Shown here: in pieces, positions 49,863 to 58,778 of the stretch
How the letters are laid out: each line of letters begins with the position of its first letter
Position numbering within the stretch: position 1 is the first letter of the stretch
Source of the DNA: Komagataeibacter rhaeticus
Lineage (GTDB): Bacteria; Pseudomonadota; Alphaproteobacteria; Acetobacterales; Acetobacteraceae
Length of the DNA stretch: 64,000 nucleotides
Reading direction: 5' to 3'
Assembly (NCBI RefSeq): GCF_003207855.1
Contig: NZ_NKTZ01000010.1
Location: forward strand, 1 to 64,000
The notes under the pieces: model-generated
Databases searched by the model: none
Told to the model about the DNA's origin: nothing
Seen by the model: only the letters and a program-made list of their open reading frames with translations
Program-made: the position numbers and the translations under genes

Positions 49863-50485
49863 TCCGGGGTGGCCACGATCGCGCGCAGGCGGTCCGGGTC
49901 GAGAATGTGGATGGCACGACGCTCACGCGAGATGAGCTTTTCACGGTGGAAGGTGCTGAGCAGGCGGCTCACGGTTTCGGTGGTCAGGCCAAGGAAGTCG
50001 GCTATGTCGGCGCGGGACAGGGCGGGGTCGACCGGCTTCAGTTCATGCGTGCCCATGCGCGTGCCCTGCCCGATCAGGAAGGCGGCCAGACGTTCGCGCG
50101 CGGTCTGGCGCCCCAGCATGAGCAGGCGGCTGTGCATGCCCACCAGCAGGTGGCACGCGCTTTGCAGCGACGCGGCACAGGCACCGGGCGACGTGTCATG
50201 CAGGTGGTGGATCACCGGGGTGGGCACGCAGGTCACCTGCACGCCCCGCATGGCTTCGGCGCTGTAGGGGTAGCGGGCGCAGGGATAGCCGGGCAGCACG
50301 TCGCCCCTGTGGGCGAAGCCGATGATCTGCCGCCGCCCGTCGGGCAGGGACTTGAACAGGCGCGCCCCACCACTCACCACATGGAAATGCATGCTGGCGG
50401 GGGTGTTTTCCGTCATGAATTCCTGGCGTTCGGAAAAACTGCGTTTCAGTCCGTCGGTCGGAATGGGGAGCTGCGCAAAAGACAT
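49859..50485 (-). CDS. FNR/FixK-type CRP-family regulator (208 aa)
   Basis: First gene of the c-di-GMP operon. Cyclic-nucleotide-like domain at residues 15-120 and a C-terminal winged helix: SRADIADFLGLTTETVSRLLSTF has the Glu-x-x-Ser-Arg recognition helix of FNR/FixK, so it should bind TTGAT-N4-ATCAA-type sites. The N-terminal Cys cluster of FNR is missing, which makes direct iron-sulfur oxygen sensing unlikely. This matches cdg1a of 'A. xylinum', an FNR-like gene at the head of the cdg1 operon. The ATG at 50485 is preferred to a TTG at 50506. Confidence 0.88.
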   Translation of the reverse strand: MSFAQLPIPTDGLKRSFSERQEFMTENTPASMHFHVVSGGARLFKSLPDGRRQIIGFAHRGDVLPGYPCARYPYSAEAMRGVQVTCVPTPVIHHLHDTSPGACAASLQSACHLLVGMHSRLLMLGRQTARERLAAFLIGQGTRMGTHELKPVDPALSRADIADFLGLTTETVSRLLSTFHREKLISRERRAIHILDPDRLRAIVATPE

Positions 50486-51399
50486 GAATTTATTTCTGGT
50501 TTCCAACAGGATTGCGGCTGTTTGTTATTCATGACACATTTTTGCCATAAGTTAATTTGTAAAATACATGCATAATAAATGCGGTATCATTCCTATATTT
50601 TCAGCATATTTTATTCTTTCATGTAATTATGAAGGACACACCCGCGTGAGCCACCAGCCATTAATGGTCACGACCGGCGTGCGCCCGACTGTATGATTGC
50701 GGTATAGAAACAGTAATCATTACTGTTCCGGTCAATATCCGCACCACCAGCATCCCGCCTGCGGGGCGTGAATATTTGCACGCGCGCCGCACCGGTCGTA
50801 CCGGCATGGGTCGGGGCCGCCATGGCGCGGTATGGCCCGGTCTTTCGCGGTCCGCCGGGTGGGGACCGTGCCTGTCCTGTCTCCCCTGCACCGTGGGGCA
50901 GGGACCTGTCCTGCCCGGTGCGTCCGTTGCGTTGCCTCGCCTGCCGCCACTTGGTAAACGAACCCGTGGCGTAAAGTTTATTTCCGCCCGCGCGGCAGTG
51001 ATGCGGAACGGACTGGTCCTGAATGCCCGCGTGGTCAGCATTCAGACCATTGTGGTCCGGTCTATTCCAGTAATGTGCCGGTACGGGCTGCAAGTCGTCC
51101 GTCCATTATTGGGTCGCGCCCGTCCCGCATCCACCACCGGATGGCGGCACATGACACGGGAAGGGTCCATTCCTGCCTGTCTCATCTGCCAGCCATGAGT
51201 GCCAACTATCGTGCTGACAGTTTAAGATTTCATGAAAGCTTCATAAAATACACGACTGAAAAACATGCACGATCGCCCCGGGCAGCCGGGATAACAGGGT
51301 TAAAAAAATCCTGTTTTTTTCCCCATGCCGTGGGGGTCGTGGCACGGCGGCGCCCGCAGGGGGGTCAACACGGCGTGAGGCCCGTCCGGGCGGGCCGTT
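50486..51399. other. Long promoter/intergenic region upstream of the c-di-GMP operon
   Basis: About 900 bases without a convincing gene. The stretch 50510-50640 is AT-rich and should hold the operon promoter; a clear FNR box was not found. Open frames at 50661-51198 are Arg/Gly/Pro-rich shadows. GACCATTGTGGTC (51045-51057) is an inverted repeat. Confidence 0.45.
51045..51057. promoter_or_regulatory. GACCA-TTG-TGGTC inverted repeat
   Basis: Five-base arms around three bases. A sister site (GACCA-CTG-TGGTC) lies upstream of nagA at 55520. No gene is close downstream in either direction, so its use is uncertain. Confidence 0.35.
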
Positions 51400-52749
51400 T
51401 CAGCCCGTCACGCCGCCCTTCGCGGCACCGGGCAGGCCGGTCAGGATCATGGCGGTGGCGGGACGGGTGGCGGCCACGTACAGCAGCTGCTGGGCTTCCA
51501 GCACGTTTGTGGCGGCGCGGCGGGCAATATCGCCCACATCCACGAACACCCGGCCAAACGTGCTGCCCTGCGCGGTATGCACGGTCATGGCGTACACCGC
51601 CTGCAGGTGGCCCAGGCCACGGCGGAACACGAAGCGGTGCTGCCAGCGCGCGCGTTCGGTCGCGGCCTCGGTTTTCAGGCGGCGTTCTATGGCGGCCATG
51701 TCGGCGCCGGGGCGCAGGATGGGCACCGGCGTCTCATCACCCGACAGGGTGCGCAGGATCACGTCATACACCGGCAGTTCCGTGGTCCATCCCGCCACCT
51801 TTGACGTGGCGGGAAAGGCATGGCGCAGGATACCGGGGCGGATGTCGGCAATCTCGGCTTCCTCGTTGGTGGCCACCACCACGCGGCGGCCTTCCACATC
51901 CAGCACCGGGGCGCGGGTGATCACGCGCTCGCCGGGCATGAAGGGGGTGGGCGTGTCACCGCCATGAACCCAGCGCCGCACGGTGCGGTTGACCGCCTCC
52001 ACCCGCGCATTGGTCCAGCACAGGTAGCGGAAGGCATCGCTGCTGGCGCGGAATTCATCGGATGTGAAGGCGCGCTGCATCCACGCATCGGGCGTGCGTG
52101 GCACGAACAGCCCCGCGCCATCATGGTGGCTGGCGCGGCACCAGGACCAGTCCATCGGCCCGCCCTGGCTTTCACGTATGGTGGTGGCGGCGGCCACAAG
52201 CGGGTTGCCCGCCGCCTGCCGCACCACGGTTTCCAGGTGGGATGCGGAGCGGATGGCGAATGACGGGCTGATCGCCTCCCCCACCGGGGGCAGCTGGGCC
52301 GGGTCGCCCACGAACAGCACGAAGCGGTCGGGCACCAGTTCACGCACCCAGCGCATCAGCCCCGCGCCCACCATGCTGCATTCATCTATGATGATGACAT
52401 CGGCCGTGATCGGTTCCGGCCGGTCGGCGCGTTGCAGCACCTCGCGCCCGTCCTGCGCCGAGGGCTGGAGCGAAAGCACGTTATGGATGGTCCGGCATGG
52501 CGCCAGGCTGCCCACCCGCGCCCGCAGCACCGCCGTCGCCTTGTGGGTGGCGGCGGTGAACACCACTTCCGCCCCCTGCTTGCGCAGCGCGCGGGCGACG
52601 TGGCGCATGAGCGTGGTCTTGCCGGTCCCGGCATAGCCGGTCAGCAGGTGGGTCGCACAGGTGCCGCGCGCTGCCAGTATTTCCGCCAGCGCGCGTTCCT
52701 GGCACGCGGTCAGGACCGTGCGGGACATGGGCGGGGCCTGCTGGGGCAT
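51400..52749 (-). CDS. RecD/Dda-like superfamily 1B DNA helicase (449 aa)
   Basis: Five-prime to three-prime helicase class. Walker A HLLTGYAGTGKTTLMRHVARAL at about residues 35-55, motif II VIIIDECSMVG, motif III LFVGDPAQLPPVG, motif IV/V region HLETVVRQ, and motif V/VI AVYAMTVHTAQGSTFGRVFVD with YVAATRP at the end. The ATG at 52749 (MPQQAPPMSRTVLTACQ) or 52728 is the start; the longer frame upstream is low-complexity. Phage Dda and cellular RecD2-like proteins share these motifs. It stands alone on the chromosome, so repair or recombination is likely. Confidence 0.88.
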   Translation of the reverse strand: MPQQAPPMSRTVLTACQERALAEILAARGTCATHLLTGYAGTGKTTLMRHVARALRKQGAEVVFTAATHKATAVLRARVGSLAPCRTIHNVLSLQPSAQDGREVLQRADRPEPITADVIIIDECSMVGAGLMRWVRELVPDRFVLFVGDPAQLPPVGEAISPSFAIRSASHLETVVRQAAGNPLVAAATTIRESQGGPMDWSWCRASHHDGAGLFVPRTPDAWMQRAFTSDEFRASSDAFRYLCWTNARVEAVNRTVRRWVHGGDTPTPFMPGERVITRAPVLDVEGRRVVVATNEEAEIADIRPGILRHAFPATSKVAGWTTELPVYDVILRTLSGDETPVPILRPGADMAAIERRLKTEAATERARWQHRFVFRRGLGHLQAVYAMTVHTAQGSTFGRVFVDVGDIARRAATNVLEAQQLLYVAATRPATAMILTGLPGAAKGGVTG

Positions 52750-53059
52750 GGGGCGCGGTAATGGGCCATGGGGCCGGGCATGTTCCTTGGTCCGGGCGAA
52801 GGGGCGGGGTATCGTGCCCTGTATGTAGGCCGCCCCACGCCGCCGGGCCAGTGCAAATGCACGGGGGCGGGCTTGACGGGTGGCGTGCAATCCTTTCACT
52901 GGCCGGTGCGTTCCCTGCCTGCCTGCCTTCCCTGCCTGCCGTGCCGGGACCACGCAGCGGGCAGGCCCTGTCCGTACGGCCTGCCGGACCTGAAAAACGG
53001 AGAATTCCGATGCCCGCCCTTCCCCCTGCCCCGCGCGCCGGCGCGCCCGTGCCCCCGCC

Positions 53060-54355
53060 ATGCGGCACCGCCCCCGTGGCCGCCCGGACGGGACGGGCAC
53101 GGCCCCACCCGCGGCCGCCGCGCATGCGGGGCTGAGCGGGTTGGCCCTGTCCGCTGCCGCCTGGGCTGCGCGCACACTGCGTTCCCTGCGCCACCGCAAC
53201 TATGCCATCTGGGCCTCGGGCGCCGTGGTGTCCAATATCGGCACATGGATGCAGCGCACGGCGCAGGACTGGCTGGTCCTGACCCAGCTGACCGCGCATG
53301 ACGCCACCGCCATGGGCCTGACCATGGCCTTCCAGATGGCGCCGCAGGTGCTGCTGCTGCCCTGGACCGGCCATGCCGCCGACCGCCTTGACCGCCGCGC
53401 GCTGCTTATGCTGACACAGGGGCTGATGGGCGTGCTGGCGCTGGGGCTGGGCGCGCTGACCATAAGCGGGGCGGCGCGGTTGTGGGAGGTATGCGTGTTC
53501 GCCTTCATCTTCGGCTCGGTTGCCGCCTTTGACGGGCCGGCGCGCCACAGCTTTGTCTCCGAGCTGGTGCCCGTGGCCGACCTGCCCAATGCCGTGGCGC
53601 TCAATTCCGTCTCGTTCAACGCGGGGCGCATGCTGGGGCCGGTGGCGGCGGGGGCGTGCATTGCTGCCATCGGCACGGGGTGGGCGTTCGTGCTCAACGG
53701 GGTATCATTCATTGCCGTGCTGCTTTCGCTTACCGCGCTGCGGGGGCGGGCCGTGCCCGTGCGCGCCAGCGGCAGCGGGCGCGACATCCTGGCCGGGTTC
53801 CGCTACGTGTGGGCCCAGCCCGACCTGCGGACCATGGTGGGGGTCCTGCTGCTGATCGGCATGTTCGGGCTGAATTTTCCCATCTTCATTTCCACCATGG
53901 CGGTGGGTGTGTTCCATGTGGGGGCGGGCGGCTACGGGCTGCTGACCACCGCCATGGCCGTGGGCACCATGGCGGGCGCGGTACTGGCGGCGGGGCGCGA
54001 ACGGGTAACGCTGGCCACGGTGGAGGCCAGCGCGCTGTTTTTCGGGACCGGCGGCCTGCTGGCGGCCCTGGCCCCCGGCTATGCCCTGTTTGCCGCGGCC
54101 CTTGCACTGGTGGGGGTGGCCAGCCTTACGCTTGCCACCGGTTCCAACAGCTTCATGCAGCTTGCCGCCGCCCCCGCGATGCGCGGGCGGGTCATGGCCA
54201 TCCGGCTTGCGGTCATCATGGGGGGCACGCCGCTGGGGGCGCCGGTCATGGGGTGGGTGGCCAACCATTTCGGCCCGCGCTGGGCGCTGGGGCTGGGGGC
54301 ATCGTCCGGCTTTGCCGCGGCCCTGGTGGTCAGGCTGCGCAGGCGGCAGGGCTAG
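53060..54355 (+). CDS. MFS transporter, EntS-like type (431 aa)
   Basis: Membrane carrier of the MFS_3 group: RSLRHRNYAIWASGAVVSNIGTWMQRTAQDWLVL is the typical first segment, and FGSVAAFDGPARHSFVSELV with DLPNAVALNSVSFNAGRMLGPV the conserved TM4-5 region. Twelve segments. Substrate unknown; relatives export siderophores or drugs. The start is uncertain: the listed ATG at 53060 lacks a ribosome binding site, while an ATG with GGAG at 53010 is in another frame and ends at 53135. Confidence 0.82.
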   Translation: MRHRPRGRPDGTGTAPPAAAAHAGLSGLALSAAAWAARTLRSLRHRNYAIWASGAVVSNIGTWMQRTAQDWLVLTQLTAHDATAMGLTMAFQMAPQVLLLPWTGHAADRLDRRALLMLTQGLMGVLALGLGALTISGAARLWEVCVFAFIFGSVAAFDGPARHSFVSELVPVADLPNAVALNSVSFNAGRMLGPVAAGACIAAIGTGWAFVLNGVSFIAVLLSLTALRGRAVPVRASGSGRDILAGFRYVWAQPDLRTMVGVLLLIGMFGLNFPIFISTMAVGVFHVGAGGYGLLTTAMAVGTMAGAVLAAGRERVTLATVEASALFFGTGGLLAALAPGYALFAAALALVGVASLTLATGSNSFMQLAAAPAMRGRVMAIRLAVIMGGTPLGAPVMGWVANHFGPRWALGLGASSGFAAALVVRLRRRQG

Positions 54356-54367
54356 GGCCTGCGGCGT

Positions 54368-55471
54368 TCAGGCCCGGCGGCGGCCTTCCACCCAGACCTC
54401 CTGCACCGTCAGGTCAGGGCCAAGCACCACCATGTCCGCCCGGCGGCCGGGCAGCAGCGCGCCCCGGTCATGCAGCCCCAGCCAGTTGGCGGCATGCGTG
54501 CTGACCAGTGCCGCCGCCTGTGGCAGGGATACCCCGGCCTGCAGCGCGTTGCGCAGCGCCTGGTCCAGTGTCAGCACACTGCCCGCCAGCGTGCCATCGG
54601 CCAGCCTTGCCACGCCATCGGCCACCATCACCTCCTGCCCGCCCAGCGTGCTGGGGCCATCGCCCGCCCCGGTGGCGCGCATGGAATCCGTAACAAACAC
54701 CAGCCTGCTGCCCATGACCCGATGCGCCAGGCGGAACAGGGCGGGATGGACATGATGGGTGTCGAACACCATCTCGGCATAGGCGGCGTCGCTGCACATC
54801 AGCGCCGTGGCCGGTCCCGGCGCGCGCGCGGCAATGGGGGGCATGGCATTGAACAGATGGGTGCCGCCCACCGTGCCGCCGGGGCCGCAGACAAGGCAGA
54901 TCGCCCGTTCCGTCTGGTCATGGTCGGCCAGCGTATGGCCGATATTGACCCGTATCCCGGCATTGACAAACGCCTGTATGGCGGCATCGGCATGTTCGAT
55001 CTCGGGCGCAAGCGTCACCACCCTGACCGCCCCGCTGCGCAGCACGGCGGTCATGCGCGCAGGCCCCGGCACCTGCGTAAAGGGCGGCTGGGCGCCCAGC
55101 CTGTGGGGATTGATGAATGGCCCCTCCAGATGCGCGCCGGGAATGGACGGCCCGCCATGGATGCCCGTGCGCATGACATCGGCCACGGCATACAGCGCAT
55201 CCATGATGTCCGACCACGGCGCGGTCATGGTGGTGGGCAGCAGCGTGGTGGTGCCCTGCGCCATGTGGAACAGCGCCATGTGGCGGATCGCGTCCACCCC
55301 ATCCATGGTATCCGCCCCGCCACCGCCATGGACGTGGCCGTCAATGAAGCCGGGCAGGATGTAACGGTCAGGCACATGCGACAGGGGCCGCACATCGGCA
55401 ATCATCTGATCGAACATGATGCGGCCGGGCATGACCCGGTCGGGCAGTACGAGGTGGCCATCAATGTTCAC
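54368..55471 (-). CDS. nagA: N-acetylglucosamine-6-phosphate deacetylase (367 aa)
   Basis: Removes the acetyl group from GlcNAc-6-phosphate in amino-sugar and cell-wall recycling. Amidohydrolase barrel with the metal site HVHGG (GFIDGHVHGGGG, about residues 42-53), PGAHLEGPFINP, NIGHTLADHDQ, GGTHLFNAM and FVTDSM carrying the catalytic Asp. The GTG at 55471 has AGGGA upstream and gives VNIDGHLVLPD. It is monocistronic, and its upstream inverted repeat at 55520 suggests a dedicated repressor. It converges with the MFS gene, 12 bases between stops. Confidence 0.93.
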   Translation of the reverse strand: MNIDGHLVLPDRVMPGRIMFDQMIADVRPLSHVPDRYILPGFIDGHVHGGGGADTMDGVDAIRHMALFHMAQGTTTLLPTTMTAPWSDIMDALYAVADVMRTGIHGGPSIPGAHLEGPFINPHRLGAQPPFTQVPGPARMTAVLRSGAVRVVTLAPEIEHADAAIQAFVNAGIRVNIGHTLADHDQTERAICLVCGPGGTVGGTHLFNAMPPIAARAPGPATALMCSDAAYAEMVFDTHHVHPALFRLAHRVMGSRLVFVTDSMRATGAGDGPSTLGGQEVMVADGVARLADGTLAGSVLTLDQALRNALQAGVSLPQAAALVSTHAANWLGLHDRGALLPGRRADMVVLGPDLTVQEVWVEGRRRA

Positions 55472-55519
55472 GTAGCGGCGTTCCCTGTTCTGGCGGGTGA
55501 ATGCGTCCGCAATGTGTTA

Positions 55520-55532
55520 GACCACTGTGGTC
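55520..55532. promoter_or_regulatory. Inverted repeat GACCA-CTG-TGGTC upstream of nagA
   Basis: Centred about 55 bases before the GTG start, flanked by TTA and CTTAA that extend the symmetry. Place and shape fit a repressor operator; the arm order is opposite to DasR sites (TGGTC..GACCA), so the regulator family is open. Confidence 0.55.
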
Positions 55533-55557
55533 CTTAATGCCATACGGTAAGGCAGGG

Positions 55558-55623
55558 CGTGAAAAGCGCATCTGGCAGACATCGTGCCCCCATCAAGGAA
55601 TTTCTGATGGCGCTTTTTTCACG
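55558..55623 (+). terminator. Long hairpin with T6 run, possible bidirectional terminator or structured RNA
   Basis: CGTGAAAAGCGC (55558-55569) pairs with GCGCTTTTTTCACG (55610-55623). An inner CCATCA / TGATGG stem sits just before GCGC and T6. The two stems exclude each other in part, as attenuators do. No plus-strand gene precedes it. Confidence 0.4.
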
Positions 55624-55796
55624 AAGCCCTGGCCCCCGCCCCCCGGACCGGGGGACTGCGCCGCCCCCTTACCCTTCCGGCCCGGCCCGCCATTCGCCAC
55701 TGCCCAGCCTGACCGCTCCTGCCTGATCACCCGGCCGGGACGGCTGGTGGCGGCCAGCGGGGACCGGGGCGCCGGGTTATATGCCCCCTGCCCCGC

Positions 55797-58352
55797 TTAC
55801 CCGGACAGGCCGCTGGGCTGGTAGGCGGCGAACCAGGCGGCCAGTTCCTCGGCCGGCAGGGGCTTGGAGAACATGTAGCCCTGCAGCACGTCGCACTCCA
55901 TTTCCGCCAGCAGGCGGCGCTGTTCCTCGTGCTCGACACCTTCGGCCACCACGGTCATGCCAAGGCTCTGGCCAATGCGCACCACCGCCATCACCACGGC
56001 GCGCACCTTTTCTATGCTTTCCAGCCCGGTCATGAAGCTGCGGTCGATCTTCACCTCGTTCACCGGCAGGCCCGCAAGGTTGGACAGGCTGGAGAACCCG
56101 GTGCCGAAATCATCCATCGACATGCCCACCCCCATCTCACGCAGGCGCTGGGCCACGCGGATGGTGCGGTCATAATTGTCGATCATGGTGCTTTCGGTAA
56201 TTTCTATGGTCAGGCTGTGCGGCGGGATGCCGGTCTCCGCCAGCAGTTCGCTTACGAACCGGGGCAGCGTCTCGTCACGGAAATGCAGTGGCGAGAGGTT
56301 GACCGACACCACCGGCACCTCCACCCCGTCGCGTATCCACTGCGCCATCTGCCGGCACGCGGCACGCAGCGACCATTTGCCGATCGCCTCGATCTGGCCG
56401 GTTTCCTCCGCCACGGCAATGAAGCGCGCGGGCGAGACAAAGCCCAGTGACGGGTCGATCCAGCGCGAAAGTGCTTCCACCCCATACAGCGTGCCGCTGC
56501 ACGCATGCACCTGCGGCTGGTAGAACAGGCGCAGCCGGTCGTGGGCTATGGCGTCACGCAACGCTGCCGCCAGGATCAGCCGGTCACTGGCCTGCTGGTT
56601 CATGCGCGGGCTGAAGAAGCAGCAGTGCCCGCCGCCATTGGCCTTGGCCTGGAACATGGCGGTCTCGGCGTTTTTAAGCAGCGTGTCCCCGTCCTCGCCA
56701 TTTTCGGGGTGAACGGCAACGCCCAGACTGGCCGAAAGGCTGACCGGCACGTCGCCAATATGGGTGGGCACCGCCAGCGCGCGCAGGATGGACGCGCTGA
56801 GTGTCGAGGCATGCTGCTGTTCGCCATTGGTCACGATGGTGAACTGGTCGCCGCCGCTGCGCACCAGCGTATCATCGATCGAGATCGCCTCACGCAGCTT
56901 GCCACCGATCTGGGTAATCAGTTCATCGCCCGCCGTATGGCCGAACACGTCATTGATATGCTTGAAGTTGTCCACGCCCACGGTCAGCAGCATGATGTTG
57001 CCGCGCACGGCGCGGCGCAGGATGCGGGCCATGTTCTGGCGCAGCCAGCGGCGGTTGGGCAGGCTGGTCAGCAGGTCGAAATCCGACAGGCGGTTGATGT
57101 GTTCCTTCGCCTCGTGCCGCTCTATGGCCAGCGTGCACAGGTGCAGGCTGGTGGCCACCGCCTTCTGGCAGGCGGCGTCGGGCAGTGAATCGGTGCGTGA
57201 ATAGCAGGTGAACACGCCCGCCACCCGGTTGTCGCGCAATATGACGGGGGTGGCGCGGGCGGCGCGGATGCCATTATGCAGCGTCTGTTCCCGCAGGTGG
57301 TGCCAGCGCGGGTCATGGGCGATGTCGGGGCTTTCGGCCACCGTGCCGGTGCTGGCGGCAATGCCCGAACACGCGGCATCCGGCCCGATGGGCAGCGTGT
57401 CATACAGCTTGACCAGCGACAGCGGCAGGCTGGCGCGGCCCTTGCATTTCAGCCGGTCGTCCTTTTCCACCAGATAGATGGCGGGCATGACATCGGGGAT
57501 GTAGTGCTCGATGCGGCGGCAGATGAAGTCCAGCACCTCATGCAGGCCCAGGTCGCTCGATATCGCCTCCAGCGTGTCGCGCTGCAGGCTGTCCAGGAAG
57601 TGCTGTTCGGTAATGTCGGTCAGCACGACGACGATGTTCTCGATCTCGCCATCATTGTTGAACACCGGGTTCATCGCCGCCGAAACCCAGATGTCCCGCC
57701 CGCTGGCGTGGCGGGCGCGGATATCGAGCGTGAAGCCCCGGGCGTTGCGCGCGCCTTCATGCAGCTGGTTGAGGATGCCGATATCCGTCGTATCCCCCGC
57801 CAGGATGACCGACAGCCCATGCCCCGTCACCCGCTCGGGGCCGAAGCCGAACATGTCGCTGAAGGCACGGTTGACGTAGATGATGCGGAATTCCGGGTCC
57901 AGGATGGCGACGCCGCGGTCGGTCTCACGCACCACCAGCGAGAGCAGGCGGATCTTCTCGCGGTCATCCACTTCCTGCGAGATGTCGCGGATCAGCGCCA
58001 TGTAGCCGATCTTGCCATCCACCGCGATGCGCGAAAGCGACAGGTTGGCCCAGAAGGTCGTGCCATCAAAGCGTTCGACCAGCACCTCGCGGCTGGTGCC
58101 CACGATCTTGTTGATCCCCGTCTCGCGGTTATGGCGGATCAGGTCGTCATGGGTGGAGCGGATGTTGCGCGGCACGAGAATGTTGACGTTGCGCCCGATC
58201 ACGTCCTGGCGCACGCAGTGCCACAGGCCTTCCGCCGCCTTGTTGAAAAAGGTGACGGTATTGTTTTCATCAATCAGGACAACGCCAAGAATGGTCTGTT
58301 CCAGCGCGGGCAGGACCGTAACCTGCATGTCGTCTATCATGTCGCGGGGCAT
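55797..58352 (-). CDS. Second heme-PAS phosphodiesterase, PAS-PAS-GAF-GGDQF-EAL (851 aa)
   Basis: First PAS (residues 10-125) is heme-PAS like: NIRSTHDDLIRHNRETG has His68 at the proximal position, with Thr86 18 residues on (IVGT), parallel to the other PDE here. A second PAS follows at 135-250, GAF 265-415, then a GGDEF domain with GGDQF (500-504), so cyclase activity is unlikely and the domain may bind GTP. EAL is intact: GVEALSRW (626), NLSPLHF, EITEST, DDFGTG (748) and AEGVE. It should break c-di-GMP down under oxygen control. The ATG at 58352 is used, since the open frame before it has no homology. It faces the phytochrome gene. Confidence 0.88.
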   Translation of the reverse strand: MPRDMIDDMQVTVLPALEQTILGVVLIDENNTVTFFNKAAEGLWHCVRQDVIGRNVNILVPRNIRSTHDDLIRHNRETGINKIVGTSREVLVERFDGTTFWANLSLSRIAVDGKIGYMALIRDISQEVDDREKIRLLSLVVRETDRGVAILDPEFRIIYVNRAFSDMFGFGPERVTGHGLSVILAGDTTDIGILNQLHEGARNARGFTLDIRARHASGRDIWVSAAMNPVFNNDGEIENIVVVLTDITEQHFLDSLQRDTLEAISSDLGLHEVLDFICRRIEHYIPDVMPAIYLVEKDDRLKCKGRASLPLSLVKLYDTLPIGPDAACSGIAASTGTVAESPDIAHDPRWHHLREQTLHNGIRAARATPVILRDNRVAGVFTCYSRTDSLPDAACQKAVATSLHLCTLAIERHEAKEHINRLSDFDLLTSLPNRRWLRQNMARILRRAVRGNIMLLTVGVDNFKHINDVFGHTAGDELITQIGGKLREAISIDDTLVRSGGDQFTIVTNGEQQHASTLSASILRALAVPTHIGDVPVSLSASLGVAVHPENGEDGDTLLKNAETAMFQAKANGGGHCCFFSPRMNQQASDRLILAAALRDAIAHDRLRLFYQPQVHACSGTLYGVEALSRWIDPSLGFVSPARFIAVAEETGQIEAIGKWSLRAACRQMAQWIRDGVEVPVVSVNLSPLHFRDETLPRFVSELLAETGIPPHSLTIEITESTMIDNYDRTIRVAQRLREMGVGMSMDDFGTGFSSLSNLAGLPVNEVKIDRSFMTGLESIEKVRAVVMAVVRIGQSLGMTVVAEGVEHEEQRRLLAEMECDVLQGYMFSKPLPAEELAAWFAAYQPSGLSG

Positions 58353-58778
58353 TTGACTGTTGGTCTCCTGCTGGCTGAAAGCGAACGGGGATGGATCTGA
58401 ACTGTGACACCCGACACGGGCGTTCCGGGCCACTGTAATGAGTGACAGCCAGCATGGTGTTTCATGCACCCGCCGGCGTTAACAAAGTGTGTATGCCCCG
58501 CCTGCCGAAATAATGTATCTCATGCACCGGATATGCCCGCCCGCCACGCCGTGCGCCGCATGGCCGCGGGCGGGCCACCCGGCGCGGCACGGAAAAGTGA
58601 TCTGTGCGCCCCCGGCCCGAAGGGGTATGATCACGCCCGTCCCCATGCGGCCAGGCCGCGCGGGGGACGACAGACGACACGGGTGGCGGGGCTGGCCGCG
58701 CCACCGGCTACGCGGGGGCCATGATGGCACGAACTGGGGCATATCGCGCATGGCGGCGGGCCAGACGCACGGCGGCGG
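58353..58778. other. Divergent control region of PDE and phytochrome genes
   Basis: About 425 bases that must contain both promoters. No clear operator, repeat or small gene was found. The phytochrome frame is closed by TGA at 58722, limiting where its start can be. Confidence 0.45.

Larger units (their letters stand above)
55472..55796. other. nagA promoter region and structured intergenic segment
   Basis: Holds the inverted repeat at 55520-55532 and a long hairpin at 55558-55623. No gene is seen. Confidence 0.5.

Noticed and set aside
50661-51198. Open frames on both strands upstream of the c-di-GMP operon
   Set aside because: Composition is Arg/Gly/Pro/Cys-rich as in shadow frames, starts lack ribosome binding sites, and no conserved-looking segments are present.
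55520-55532. DasR-type operator
   Set aside because: DasR sites read TGGTC then GACCA; here the arms are in the opposite order, so the name was not applied.
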